From assembly GCA_035506215.1 (NCBI GenBank), contig DATJPW010000309.1:1-21271 (forward strand): 21,271 nucleotides of DNA, given 5' to 3'. The stretch is from DATJPW01 sp035506215 (GTDB lineage: Bacteria; Desulfobacterota; Desulfomonilia; Desulfomonilales; Desulfomonilaceae). The notes beneath the pieces were generated by a model, which had not been told where the DNA came from, did not search any database, and saw only the letters and a program-made list of their open reading frames with translations. Below, in pieces: positions 15,203-21,271 of this stretch; within the stretch, counting starts at the first letter, position 1; the number at the start of each line of letters is the position of its first letter. Made by a program: the position numbers and the translations under genes.

Positions 15203-15478
15203 TTATCCCAAGTTTCCGCCCCCATTCATTGTAATTCCCCCATTTCCTCTGCGCCTTTCTATGATACCGATACCATAAAAAATTGAATTAATAATTATGT
15301 CCAAGAAATCATAACGGCTTCCGGGATGGAGCAGCATCAGCAGTGGCAGTGAACGAACTTCCTGGAAGGCTGTCAAATAAATCATTCCGAGATAACTCCA
15401 TCGCTCCCATCGAACGGCCCCCGCAAGGGGGCTTATCCGTTTCCCATCTTGACACTTCCCACTTCGCAGGTGTAATTC
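15203..15478. repeat. Two diverged direct blocks, possible insertion-sequence end remnant
   Basis: Blocks beginning TTATCC and ending TGTAATTC occur at 15203-15237 and 15433-15478. Read on the minus strand the second contains GTGTCAAGATGGGAAACGG, the kind of repeated end sequence I associate with IS21-like elements. No transposase gene is present. The assignment is weak. Confidence 0.3.
15417..15432 (+). other. Stem-loop with GCAA tetraloop
   Basis: GCCCCC and GGGGGC enclose GCAA, a GNRA-type tetraloop, giving a 6-bp GC-only stem. An outer AACGG/CCGTT pairing (15413-15417 with 15438-15442) is possible, with a CTTAT bulge. This is the most RNA-like element in the gene-poor region. Confidence 0.45.
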
Positions 15479-15516
15479 AGCCGGTTTTATCCCCCCTAAT
15501 GTTCCATCGAGACAGA

Positions 15517-15554
15517 AAGAGCCCCGGAGTCTGCATCGTGTATCCGAGGCTCTT
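15517..15554 (+). terminator. Terminator-like hairpin with no gene before it
   Basis: AAGAGCC (15517-15523) pairs with GGCTCTT (15548-15554), and CGGA with TCCG inside it after one mismatch. CGTTTGTTTGGGCATTTTTTCC-like T-rich sequence follows on the plus strand. No plus-strand gene ends nearby, so it may close a noncoding transcript. Confidence 0.5.
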
Positions 15555-15746
15555 CGTTTGTTTGGGCATTTTTTCCTTTTGGCAAAGTTGATCAACGGTG
15601 GTCATCCTCCGTCTAATCCCCAAGAGACCGACCAACGAATGAGAAGGAGCCTGGAGGCAACCAAGGCCCCGAGGGCCCTTCGTTTATCCGTGATTCAGCA
15701 GACCGAGACAGTACTCGAGAATCGTATCGACAAGGAAAGGCAGGGG

Positions 15747-15775
15747 AAAAAAAGACTCCGGAGGTGCCCGGAGTC
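15747..15775 (-). terminator. Rho-independent terminator of the MBL hydrolase / haem gene group
   Basis: GACTCCGG and CCGGAGTC form a perfect 8-bp stem around a 6-base loop (15754-15775). On the minus strand it is followed directly by seven U (A7 at 15747-15753 on the plus strand). It lies about 150 bases after the stop of the MBL hydrolase gene and should end that transcript. Confidence 0.78.
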
Positions 15776-15828
15776 CGGTTCTATGAGATATGAAAAGGTC
15801 CGTTTAGTAACGTATCGAATTTGTGAGG

Positions 15829-15867
15829 GGGCGTGGATAGTCTGAGGACGGTAGGTATCTCACGCCC
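15829..15867 (-). other. Long hairpin in the 3' untranslated region of the MBL gene
   Basis: GGGCGTGGATA (15829-15839) pairs with TATC-T-CACGCCC (15856-15867) as 11 bp with one bulged T. A second ACGCCCA at 15873-15879 could pair with the same GGGCGT, so two forms are possible. It lies between the hydrolase stop and its terminator. Confidence 0.5.
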
Positions 15868-15921
15868 AAGTTACGCCCACGAAAATAGAGGTCCAATTGA
15901 ATAATATCAATATGTTACAAC

Positions 15922-16551
15922 TCACACGAACGGGTTTTCGACCTTTTCTCTGCCGATCGTGGATGTCGGAGTGGGACCGTAATTGTGACCTGGAAGCACG
16001 ATAGTGTCATCCGGCAGAGTAAAAAGCCTGTTGCGAATAGAGGAGAGCAGCACTTCGTATGAGCCTCCTGCCAGATCTGTCCTTCCCACCCCGCCCACAA
16101 ATAGAGTGTCGCCGGTAATAACGTAACCGGGAAGGTACAGACAGATCCCACCCGGGCTGTGGCCGGGAGTATGGATCACGGTGACCGATTCATTGCCGAA
16201 AGAAATCTTGTCCCCGTCTTTGAGTAGGATAGTCGCCGCGGGAGAAGGCTGGGCGTTGAACATGGCCAGCATTCCCGGATGAGGATGCTTAAGCGCCTCA
16301 GCATCGTCTATATGGATCGCGATAGGCGCTCCTGTGGCGTCGTGCATTGCCTTATTACCCGCGGTGTGGTCCACGTGGACATGCGTGTCCACAATTACTT
16401 CGATGTGGTTCACGCCGACATTTTTGGCCCTCTCGAGTATCCCCTTAGCAGGGCCTCCGGGATCGACCACTATTCCTTTGCCGGTCGCAGCGTCCCCCAG
16501 CACGTAGCAGAATATGTCGAACCCCCCTATCAGTATTTGGTCAATGATCAT
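15922..16551 (-). CDS. MBL-fold hydrolase, glyoxalase II-like
   Basis: A 209-residue metallo-beta-lactamase-fold protein. Dinuclear metal ligands are all present: His57-x-His59-x-Asp61-His62 (THVHVDHTAGN), His131 (TPGHSPGG), Asp148 (VITGDTLF) and His189 (LPGHNYGP). GDTLFVGGVGRTDLAGG is typical of hydroxyacylglutathione hydrolase-like proteins, but the C-terminal glutathione-binding domain is absent, so a general thioesterase or persulfide-type role is as likely. ATG 16551 is chosen because GGAGG lies five bases before it; a TTG at 16563 overlaps that site. It begins 123 bases after ahbD on the same strand and may share its transcript, which would end at the 15747-15775 terminator. Confidence 0.88.
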   Translation of the reverse strand: MIIDQILIGGFDIFCYVLGDAATGKGIVVDPGGPAKGILERAKNVGVNHIEVIVDTHVHVDHTAGNKAMHDATGAPIAIHIDDAEALKHPHPGMLAMFNAQPSPAATILLKDGDKISFGNESVTVIHTPGHSPGGICLYLPGYVITGDTLFVGGVGRTDLAGGSYEVLLSSIRNRLFTLPDDTIVLPGHNYGPTPTSTIGREKVENPFV

Positions 16552-16674
16552 CAGTTCCTCCAAAAAATCCAGTACAAGAATTTCTCAAGAAGTATTGCGC
16601 TCAAGGAGTTATATTAGGAGTTTTTTTGAAGGGGGGCCGGCGAATAATTGTTTCCCCCGGATTTCTTCCCCTCT

Positions 16675-17733
16675 TCAAACCCTTTGCAGCGCTGGTGGTT
16701 GATAAGCGCAATACGGTTCCTCTGCCGTATAGCGTCCCGTGAGTTCGTATGCCCTTGCCCTGCAACCGCCGCAAAAACGAAGATAATCACATTTTCCGCA
16801 TTTACCTTCCAACAACCTGAAATTGCGCAGCTCTTTGAAAAGCGTGGAGTTTTCCCAGATTTCTCCAAACTGCTTCTGCCGAACATTTCCGGCCTGCACG
16901 TCGAAATATCCACACGGCTGAAGGTCGCCCTTGTGCGAAACAAATGCAAAGGAAATTCCCCCCAGGCATCCGCGGGTGCGCGCGTCAAGTCCGAATGTTC
17001 TCTCGGTCATCTCAAGTCTCTCTATCTCGGCCTGCTGTCTGAGTATTCTGTAATACTGAGGCGCGCAGGTGGCCTTTGTCTCCAACTTCGAGCTCCGTGA
17101 AAGGTGATAGAATTCCGTCAGGGTCTGCTCATATTCATCAGGGTCCATCTCTTCACCGACCATTCCCTTGGCTCGACCTGTGGGTACCAGAAGGAATACG
17201 TGGAAAGCCTCCGCGCCTATTTTCTCCGCTAATTCCATGATCTGCGCGAGCCGCTGCCGATTGCGACGGGTCAGGGTAGTGTTGATTTGAACGGAAACCC
17301 CGGCATCACGAAGATTTGCGACTCCGGTGAGCGAGGCAGCGAAAGCACCCGGAACCTTACGGAACAAGTCATGCTCTTCAGCGGTCGGCCCGTCGAGGCT
17401 GATGCTCACCCTGGCGATTCCTGCTTCCTCGATCTCTCGGGCCTTCTTAGGGGTCACCAGCACGCCGTTCGTTGCCAACACCGCACGCAGGCCCGAAGCT
17501 ACAGCGTGCCGGGCGAGGTCGAAAAAATCGTCACGCAATAGGGGTTCACCGCCGGTCATGATCAATATAGGTTTCCCTACCTTTGCGATACCGTCAATAA
17601 GTCGTATCCCCTCCTCGAATGTCAGTTCCTCCGGGTCCGACTCGGAACATGCGCCGGCCCTACAGTGCACACAAGCCAAATTGCACGCGCGCGTCATCTC
17701 CCAGGCTACGAGTCTTAATTCAAGGTTCTTCAA
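16675..17733 (-). CDS. ahbD: Haem b synthase AhbD (radical SAM, SPASM)
   Basis: A 352-residue radical SAM enzyme that converts Fe-coproporphyrin III to haem b by oxidative decarboxylation in the siroheme-dependent pathway. Cluster motif C17-x3-C21-x2-C24 (RACNLACVHCRA) is followed by TGGEPLLR and the AhbD-like VFLLVPTGRAKG and KATCAPQYYRILRQ segments. The C-terminal SPASM region has Cys256 (TRGCLGG), Cys274 (PCGYF), Cys312, Cys315, Cys321, Cys324 (KCGKC...FCGGCRARAYE) and Cys342. The start is TTG at 17733: GAGG lies just before it, and TTGA overlaps the hemB stop TGA. An ATG at 17850 would overlap hemB by 121 bases and add 39 residues unlike the family. Confidence 0.9.
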   Translation of the reverse strand: MKNLELRLVAWEMTRACNLACVHCRAGACSESDPEELTFEEGIRLIDGIAKVGKPILIMTGGEPLLRDDFFDLARHAVASGLRAVLATNGVLVTPKKAREIEEAGIARVSISLDGPTAEEHDLFRKVPGAFAASLTGVANLRDAGVSVQINTTLTRRNRQRLAQIMELAEKIGAEAFHVFLLVPTGRAKGMVGEEMDPDEYEQTLTEFYHLSRSSKLETKATCAPQYYRILRQQAEIERLEMTERTFGLDARTRGCLGGISFAFVSHKGDLQPCGYFDVQAGNVRQKQFGEIWENSTLFKELRNFRLLEGKCGKCDYLRFCGGCRARAYELTGRYTAEEPYCAYQPPALQRV

Positions 17734-18728
17734 TTCTTCCTCGGGACCCGGGAATCCCCCTGAAGTATTCTGACCGCTTCCAATGCATGGTAGGAAATTA
17801 TGAGGTCCGCTCCAGCTCTCTTGATGGAAGTTAACGCTTCCATCATACAACGGTCTCCGTCGATCCAGCCTTTTTGGGCCGCGGCCTTGATCATGGCGAA
17901 TTCGCCGCTCACGTTGTACGCGGCAAGGGGCAGATCGAAGGTATTACGAACGCGCCAGATCACGTCCAAGTATGGAAGAGCGGGTTTCACCATTATCAGG
18001 TCCGCTCCTTCCTCCACATCCATTGCCACCTCTCGAATTGCTTCATCAGAATTGGCCGGGTCCATCTGATACGAGCGGCGGTCACCGAATTTTGGGGGTG
18101 ATTCCGCTGCTTCTCGGAAAGGGCCATAAAACGCGGATGCGTATTTAGCCGCGTAAGACATAATCGGCACCGACTCGAAGCCGCTTTCGTCCAGCGCTTC
18201 CCTTATGGCCGCTATACGGCCATCCATCATATCGCTGGGCGCAACAATGTCCGCGCCGGCCGACGCGTGTGACAAGGCCATTTGTGCCAACAGATCAAGT
18301 GTTTGGTCATTGTCTACGTCACCGTCATGTATGACGCCGCAATGGCCGTGATCGGTATATTCACACAAGCACACGTCAGTTATCACTACGAGGTCGGGAT
18401 ATGATTTCTTGACCGCCCTGACGGCCTGTTGCACAACCCCGTTCCGGGCATATCCTTCCGATCCGACTGCGTCCTTTTTTTCCGGTATTCCGAACAGCAA
18501 TATGGCGGGGATTCCTCTTTGAACGGGTTCTTTCAGCTCCCGGAGCAGCATGTCCTGCGAAAACTGAAAATGGCCGGGCATGCTTCCCACCGGTTTTTTG
18601 ACCCCTTTTCCGGGACGGACAAAATACGGCAGAATAAAATCCTGTTCGTCCAGCCGAACTTCCCGCACCATGCTACGAAGAGTCTCCGTCCTCCTCAGCC
18701 GTCTTGCCCTGTATTCAGGAAAGCGCAT
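17730..18728 (-). CDS. hemB: Delta-aminolevulinic acid dehydratase (porphobilinogen synthase)
   Basis: A 332-residue enzyme, the normal length, that condenses two 5-aminolevulinate molecules to porphobilinogen. The zinc triad Cys120, Cys122 and Cys130 (DVCLCEYTDHGHCG) marks the zinc-dependent type. The two Schiff-base lysines are Lys195 (SYAAKYASAFYGPFR) and Lys248 (LIMVKPALPYLD). GGAG five bases before ATG 18728 supports the start. Its stop overlaps the TTG start of ahbD by four bases (TTGA), so translation is probably coupled. The early and final steps of haem synthesis are therefore encoded together; the intermediate genes are not in this window. Confidence 0.97.
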   Translation of the reverse strand: MRFPEYRARRLRRTETLRSMVREVRLDEQDFILPYFVRPGKGVKKPVGSMPGHFQFSQDMLLRELKEPVQRGIPAILLFGIPEKKDAVGSEGYARNGVVQQAVRAVKKSYPDLVVITDVCLCEYTDHGHCGVIHDGDVDNDQTLDLLAQMALSHASAGADIVAPSDMMDGRIAAIREALDESGFESVPIMSYAAKYASAFYGPFREAAESPPKFGDRRSYQMDPANSDEAIREVAMDVEEGADLIMVKPALPYLDVIWRVRNTFDLPLAAYNVSGEFAMIKAAAQKGWIDGDRCMMEALTSIKRAGADLIISYHALEAVRILQGDSRVPRKN

Positions 18729-19021
18729 AATGTCTCCCTAATCCTTCAGTTATGGGGGATCCAAAATCGCCAGTTCGAGGGCAACGAAGCAATCCCATCT
18801 GTTTTGAAGATTGCCCGGTGGGACCGTCCCGCCCGGAACGCGGAATTGCCGATCATTTTCGAATAAACAGGCAGGACGCCTGTCCCACCATTCACTCCCA
18901 GCGATGACAAGAACTGACGAATGCCTCCGCCCGTAACGGAATGCTTTCGTGTCTCCGATTATTTTTCTGGCACATGGACAACGTCTTTCTTATAATCTTG
19001 GTAAGGGGCTCTGTCAATGTC
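18729..19021. other. Gap upstream of hemB with repeat remnant
   Basis: This 293-base stretch holds no convincing gene. It separates divergent hemB and the zinc-ribbon gene and must contain their promoters, but no clear hexamers are visible. Its middle is occupied by the repeat annotated at 18775-18895. Confidence 0.6.
18775..18895. repeat. Dispersed intergenic repeat, copy B
   Basis: GAGGGCAACGAAGCAATCCCAT, written here as GCAACGAAGCAATCCCAT, is followed by GCAATC/GATTGC pairing, then GTGGGAC, CCGGAA, ATTTTCG and ACAGGCAGGACGCCTGT (18867-18883), itself a 6-bp hairpin. The later elements appear in the same order as in copy A at 8478-8530. The first part matches a repeat type common between genes in this bacterial group. 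Confidence 0.55.
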
Positions 19022-19336
19022 ATGAGCAGGTTGCGTTGCCATCGATGTGGGTGTGTGCTTGGGGAAGGTTCGCTGAAGTATGAGGTGACTGTAAGCGTCA
19101 GGTCCATGTTTGACGGGACCATCACCGATGAGACAAGCGATCTTGGTAATGCGGGTATGGACCGTTTGATCAGCGAAGCTGCCACACGAGGCGAAGAAGA
19201 GTTGAATCGTGAGGTTTATGAGGACGATGTGTTCGTGATGTGCGTCAAATGCAAGGAGGCCTTCCTTCAGGACATCTATTCCCATCTGCACCATCAGGCC
19301 ACTCCCGAACATGGTCGCGCCCATCTCCTGCATTGA
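19022..19336 (+). CDS. Split zinc-ribbon hypothetical protein
   Basis: A 104-residue protein with Cys6-x2-Cys9 (RCHRCGC) and Cys74-x2-Cys77 (MCVKCKEAFLQD), the two halves of a zinc ribbon separated by 64 residues that include a beta-rich KYEVTVSVRSMFDG and an acidic helix (RGEEELNREVYEDD). I recall conserved short proteins with this plan ('C..CG..L..GE..Y.v.i.v.adfdG..........l...e.l..eVy....f.lC..C...F..DP') in Desulfobacterota, without known role. ATG 19022 has AAGGGG about ten bases away, a loose spacing. The next gene (PIG-L) lies 120 bases downstream on the same strand. Confidence 0.65.
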   Translation: MSRLRCHRCGCVLGEGSLKYEVTVSVRSMFDGTITDETSDLGNAGMDRLISEAATRGEEELNREVYEDDVFVMCVKCKEAFLQDIYSHLHHQATPEHGRAHLLH

Positions 19337-19456
19337 TTAATCACGCGAAATTTAACCGCGCGAAACGGAGATGGCGTCAATGGATAGAAACGTCCGAGGA
19401 CATTCAATACCTTGTCCATCGGACGCGAGAAATCTTCTGCGAATCATGGAGACGTA

Positions 19457-20233
19457 ATGCTGGATAGCAGCTCCAGGTACTTATTCATGTTGGCTCATCC
19501 GGATGATGAAGTCCTGATTGCCGGCACTATGAAACAGTTGCTCGACCAGGGGGCCGAGATCTACGGCGCGTGGGTAACCTGCGGCGAATACTTCGGAAAT
19601 ATCGAGTCACGCCTGGCAGAGCATACTAGGGCAATGTCGGTGCTCGGACTTAAAGATTCGTCGGTAAACTTGCTGAAACTGCCCGATCTTGGCCTGGTGT
19701 CGATGCTGAATGTGGCCGCAGAGCGCGTCGCGGACCTGTTAAAGACAATCAAGCCGGACGTGATCTTTGCCAACGCATATGAGGGGGGGCATCCGGACCA
19801 CGACGCAGTCAATTTCCTGGCATACGAAGGAAGCCTGAGAGCAGGTGTCAGGCCGCAACTCTACGAGTTTCCCCTGTATAACGCGACCGGAAGCCGCCTC
19901 TACTGCCGCTGGCGTATCAACGGATTCCCGGACAATAACATCCCCCCATTGTACAATCCTCTCAACTATCCGGAGATACGGTGCAGATTCCGTATGATAA
20001 GAACATATGTGAGCCAATGGATGTACATGATACCCGCGCGTCTGGTGGCCTCCCGGTCTCGACTGGCTGCAGTAGGTGAGCCGTATCGGGCATGTCCTGC
20101 GGACCGGGACCACACGGTCCCTCCACACGAAGGAATGCTCAGTTATGAGCGGTGGGTCAATTCTTTCATGAGGACCAAATTTGAGGACTTCAGAAACTCA
20201 GTGGAACACGCTCGTCAAAGTCGTTCCGCGTAA
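19457..20233 (+). CDS. PIG-L family N-acetyl-glucosaminyl-type deacetylase
   Basis: A 258-residue protein with the PIG-L/LmbE zinc-hydrolase signature: His14, Asp16, Asp17 and Glu18 in MLAHPDDEVL and His112, Asp114 and His115 in GGHPDHDAVNF. The family removes N-acetyl groups from sugars linked to lipids, mycothiol or bacillithiol-type precursors, or antibiotics. The LYEFPLYN segment near residue 155 fits the strand after the active site. GGAG five bases before ATG 19457 fixes the start; a TTG at 19412 is not needed. No signal peptide is present, so it is probably cytoplasmic. No glycosyltransferase neighbours suggest its substrate. Confidence 0.88.
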   Translation: MLDSSSRYLFMLAHPDDEVLIAGTMKQLLDQGAEIYGAWVTCGEYFGNIESRLAEHTRAMSVLGLKDSSVNLLKLPDLGLVSMLNVAAERVADLLKTIKPDVIFANAYEGGHPDHDAVNFLAYEGSLRAGVRPQLYEFPLYNATGSRLYCRWRINGFPDNNIPPLYNPLNYPEIRCRFRMIRTYVSQWMYMIPARLVASRSRLAAVGEPYRACPADRDHTVPPHEGMLSYERWVNSFMRTKFEDFRNSVEHARQSRSA

Positions 20234-20274
20234 TGCTTTGCATCTTTGTGAGTTTCTTGACTTTTTCCTTCACC

Positions 20275-20291
20275 GGTGCTACCCTGGCACC
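20275..20291 (+). terminator. Possible terminator after the PIG-L gene
   Basis: GGTGC (20275-20279) and GCACC (20287-20291) form a 5-bp stem with a 7-base loop, followed by TTGATTTTGTCGATTTTG. The stem is short but the T-rich tail and location, about 40 bases past the stop, fit a weak terminator. Confidence 0.4.
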
Positions 20292-20340
20292 TTGATTTTG
20301 TCGATTTTGATGAGGCTTCAGAGCTTATTGAGGGGCTGTC

Positions 20341-21177
20341 TTGAACATAGTGGTTAGGATCGCCTTTTTCTTCACGGCGTTCTTATTTATATCAGTCCAG
20401 CAAAGCTTTTCATTAGGATTTCGCGAAACGATCCCTTTATCCGGTGGTGGGGTCTTACCAGCGTATTGCTTTGTCCCACACCAGGGAATCAAGGCGCGAA
20501 TTCCGGGAGTCATCGTGGGCGTCGGAGTGGGTTCCACGAAGATTCTTCAGTACCACGCCTACTGTCAACATCTGGCCGATCAGAATTTCTTCGTAGTATT
20601 GATAGATCCCTCGAACTTTCCCGAATCCCTCGCGCCCGGCCCATTTTCATGGGAGAAAGGACCCGGCCGTGTGGTGGGAGACATAAACCAGGCTATCGTG
20701 GCCGGGAGACTGGCTGTCACCAGCAAATGGTATCTCAACTCAATAAGGGCCACTGTCGACTATTTGTGCAGGTCACCTATGGTGGACCCGACAAGGATAG
20801 TACTTACCGGACACTCTCAGCCTGCCAACGCGGCTCTGACATATGCCTGTCAGGATCCCAGGATTCGTGCGGTGGTTTGGAATTACGGCGGGTCGCCGTG
20901 GGTAATGCCTTACGAGCCTTTGCGTTTACCGCCGGTCCTGATCTTTCACGGAACAGACGACGAGGTGTACGACGTCAAGTACGCTGAGAAGCTCATCATG
21001 GAGTTACACACCAGCGGACGTGACTACGAGGCCTACATTTACCCCCACCAGAAGCATATGTTCAATGTAATGTACGATTTACAAAGAGAAAACCGGTTCA
21101 TGAAACCGGTCATCCTCGATGCGTTCGGGCATTTGATTTCGTTTCTTTGCAGAGTCCTTCAATATCCCTGCAAATAA
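20341..21177 (+). CDS. Exported alpha/beta hydrolase (dienelactone hydrolase-like)
   Basis: A 278-residue protein. A signal peptide spans residues 1-24 (MNIVVRIAFFFTAFLFISVQ..., cut after about QSFS), so it should act in the periplasm. The fold is alpha/beta hydrolase: nucleophile Ser159 in GHSQPANA (G-x-S-x-x-x), acid Asp206 or Asp207 in FHGTDDEVYD and His239 in YPHQKHMFN, in the order of dienelactone hydrolases and related esterases. The natural substrate is unknown. The start is TTG 20341, chosen because GAGGGG lies five bases before it; GTG 20350 follows in the same frame but is less well placed. It is probably a single gene. Confidence 0.82.
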   Translation: MNIVVRIAFFFTAFLFISVQQSFSLGFRETIPLSGGGVLPAYCFVPHQGIKARIPGVIVGVGVGSTKILQYHAYCQHLADQNFFVVLIDPSNFPESLAPGPFSWEKGPGRVVGDINQAIVAGRLAVTSKWYLNSIRATVDYLCRSPMVDPTRIVLTGHSQPANAALTYACQDPRIRAVVWNYGGSPWVMPYEPLRLPPVLIFHGTDDEVYDVKYAEKLIMELHTSGRDYEAYIYPHQKHMFNVMYDLQRENRFMKPVILDAFGHLISFLCRVLQYPCK

Positions 21178-21209
21178 GTTGCGTGCAGCATCAATTGGAT
21201 AAATCGGTA

Positions 21210-21271
21210 CCTGTCGGTCCAAGCCTATCGGCGGCTGCTTGGCCCCGAGCGCTCATATTCTGTCCGACAGG
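21210..21271. repeat. Nested inverted repeats at the right edge
   Basis: CCTGTCGG (21210-21217) is exactly complementary to CCGACAGG (21264-21271), and inside it CCAAGC (21219-21224) pairs with GCTTGG (21237-21242). GAGCGCTC (21247-21254) is a further palindrome. The structure runs to the last base of the window, so its full extent is not visible; it could be a structured RNA, terminator or element end. Confidence 0.45.

Larger units (their letters stand above)
15033..15921. other. Gene-poor region (889 bases) rich in hairpins
   Basis: No open frame here is convincing: the longest (minus strand 15203-15595) has biased composition, only a TTG start and covers strong hairpins. The stretch holds two related AT/C-rich blocks (15203-15237 and 15433-15478), a GCAA tetraloop hairpin (15417-15432), a terminator-like hairpin on the plus strand (15517-15554), a clear minus-strand terminator (15747-15775) and another long hairpin (15829-15867). 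Confidence 0.65.

Noticed and set aside
15340..15480. GCCCCCGCAA and GCCACTG-like strings suggesting a cobalamin riboswitch
   Set aside because: The strings are on opposite strands and in the wrong order, and no gene follows at riboswitch distance.
15203..15595. 130-residue open frame on the minus strand
   Set aside because: Only a TTG start, biased Arg/Gly/Cys composition, and it runs across the tetraloop and terminator-like hairpins; no recognisable domain.
15660..15690. AAGGCCCCGAGGGCCCTT hairpin on the plus strand
   Set aside because: Imperfect stem with a bulge and only a short T-containing tail; too weak to call a terminator.
17734..17850. 39-residue N-terminal extension of ahbD from ATG 17850
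   Set aside because: It lies wholly within hemB, is unlike the family, and a better coupled TTG start with a ribosome site exists.

Overview
The window looks like a chromosomal segment from an anaerobic member of the Desulfobacterota (former Deltaproteobacteria). This is an inference from gene content. The main pointers are a hemB-ahbD pair (the siroheme-dependent haem route of sulfate reducers and methanogens), a C_GCAxxG_C_C redox protein, a B12-binding radical SAM protein, a small protein with a GM(S/G)D-x-LMxKY helical domain that I recall from this group, and many short Cys-containing membrane proteins. I see no tRNA, rRNA, CRISPR array or intact insertion sequence.

Layout. 1-2000: a complete or nearly complete SCP2-like protein and a 12-TM MFS transporter. 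1996-3750: a LysR regulator divergent from a C_GCAxxG_C_C protein and a 63-residue AhpD-like protein that lacks the CxxC active site; a perfect TTGACA box and an ATC-N9-GAT LysR-type box lie between them. 3903-6415: a B12-binding radical SAM protein and, on the other strand, a soluble PAS histidine kinase with no response regulator beside it. 6637-7412: three tandem paralogous genes for tiny membrane-anchored proteins with a twin CX3C motif, the most unusual feature here. 7491-9048: a TIM-barrel sugar-phosphate isomerase/endonuclease IV-like protein and a secreted Gly/Tyr-rich protein, separated by a repeat-bearing gap. 9180-12620: a bifunctional proline dehydrogenase/P5C dehydrogenase followed on the same strand by two small genes with strong ribosome sites, divergent from a zinc alcohol dehydrogenase (12761-13768). 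13876-15032: small uncharacterised proteins. 15033-15921: almost 900 bases without a convincing gene but rich in hairpins. 15922-18728: hemB, ahbD and a glyoxalase II-like MBL hydrolase in one direction. 19022-21177: a zinc-ribbon protein, a PIG-L deacetylase and an exported dienelactone-hydrolase-like enzyme.

How the genes fit together. HemB makes porphobilinogen and AhbD performs the last step to haem b; the stop codon of hemB overlaps the TTG start of ahbD, so the two are probably translationally coupled. PutA would feed proline carbon to glutamate. The rest are mostly single genes with separate jobs. Several starts were moved downstream or to non-ATG codons because a clear Shine-Dalgarno site fixes them.
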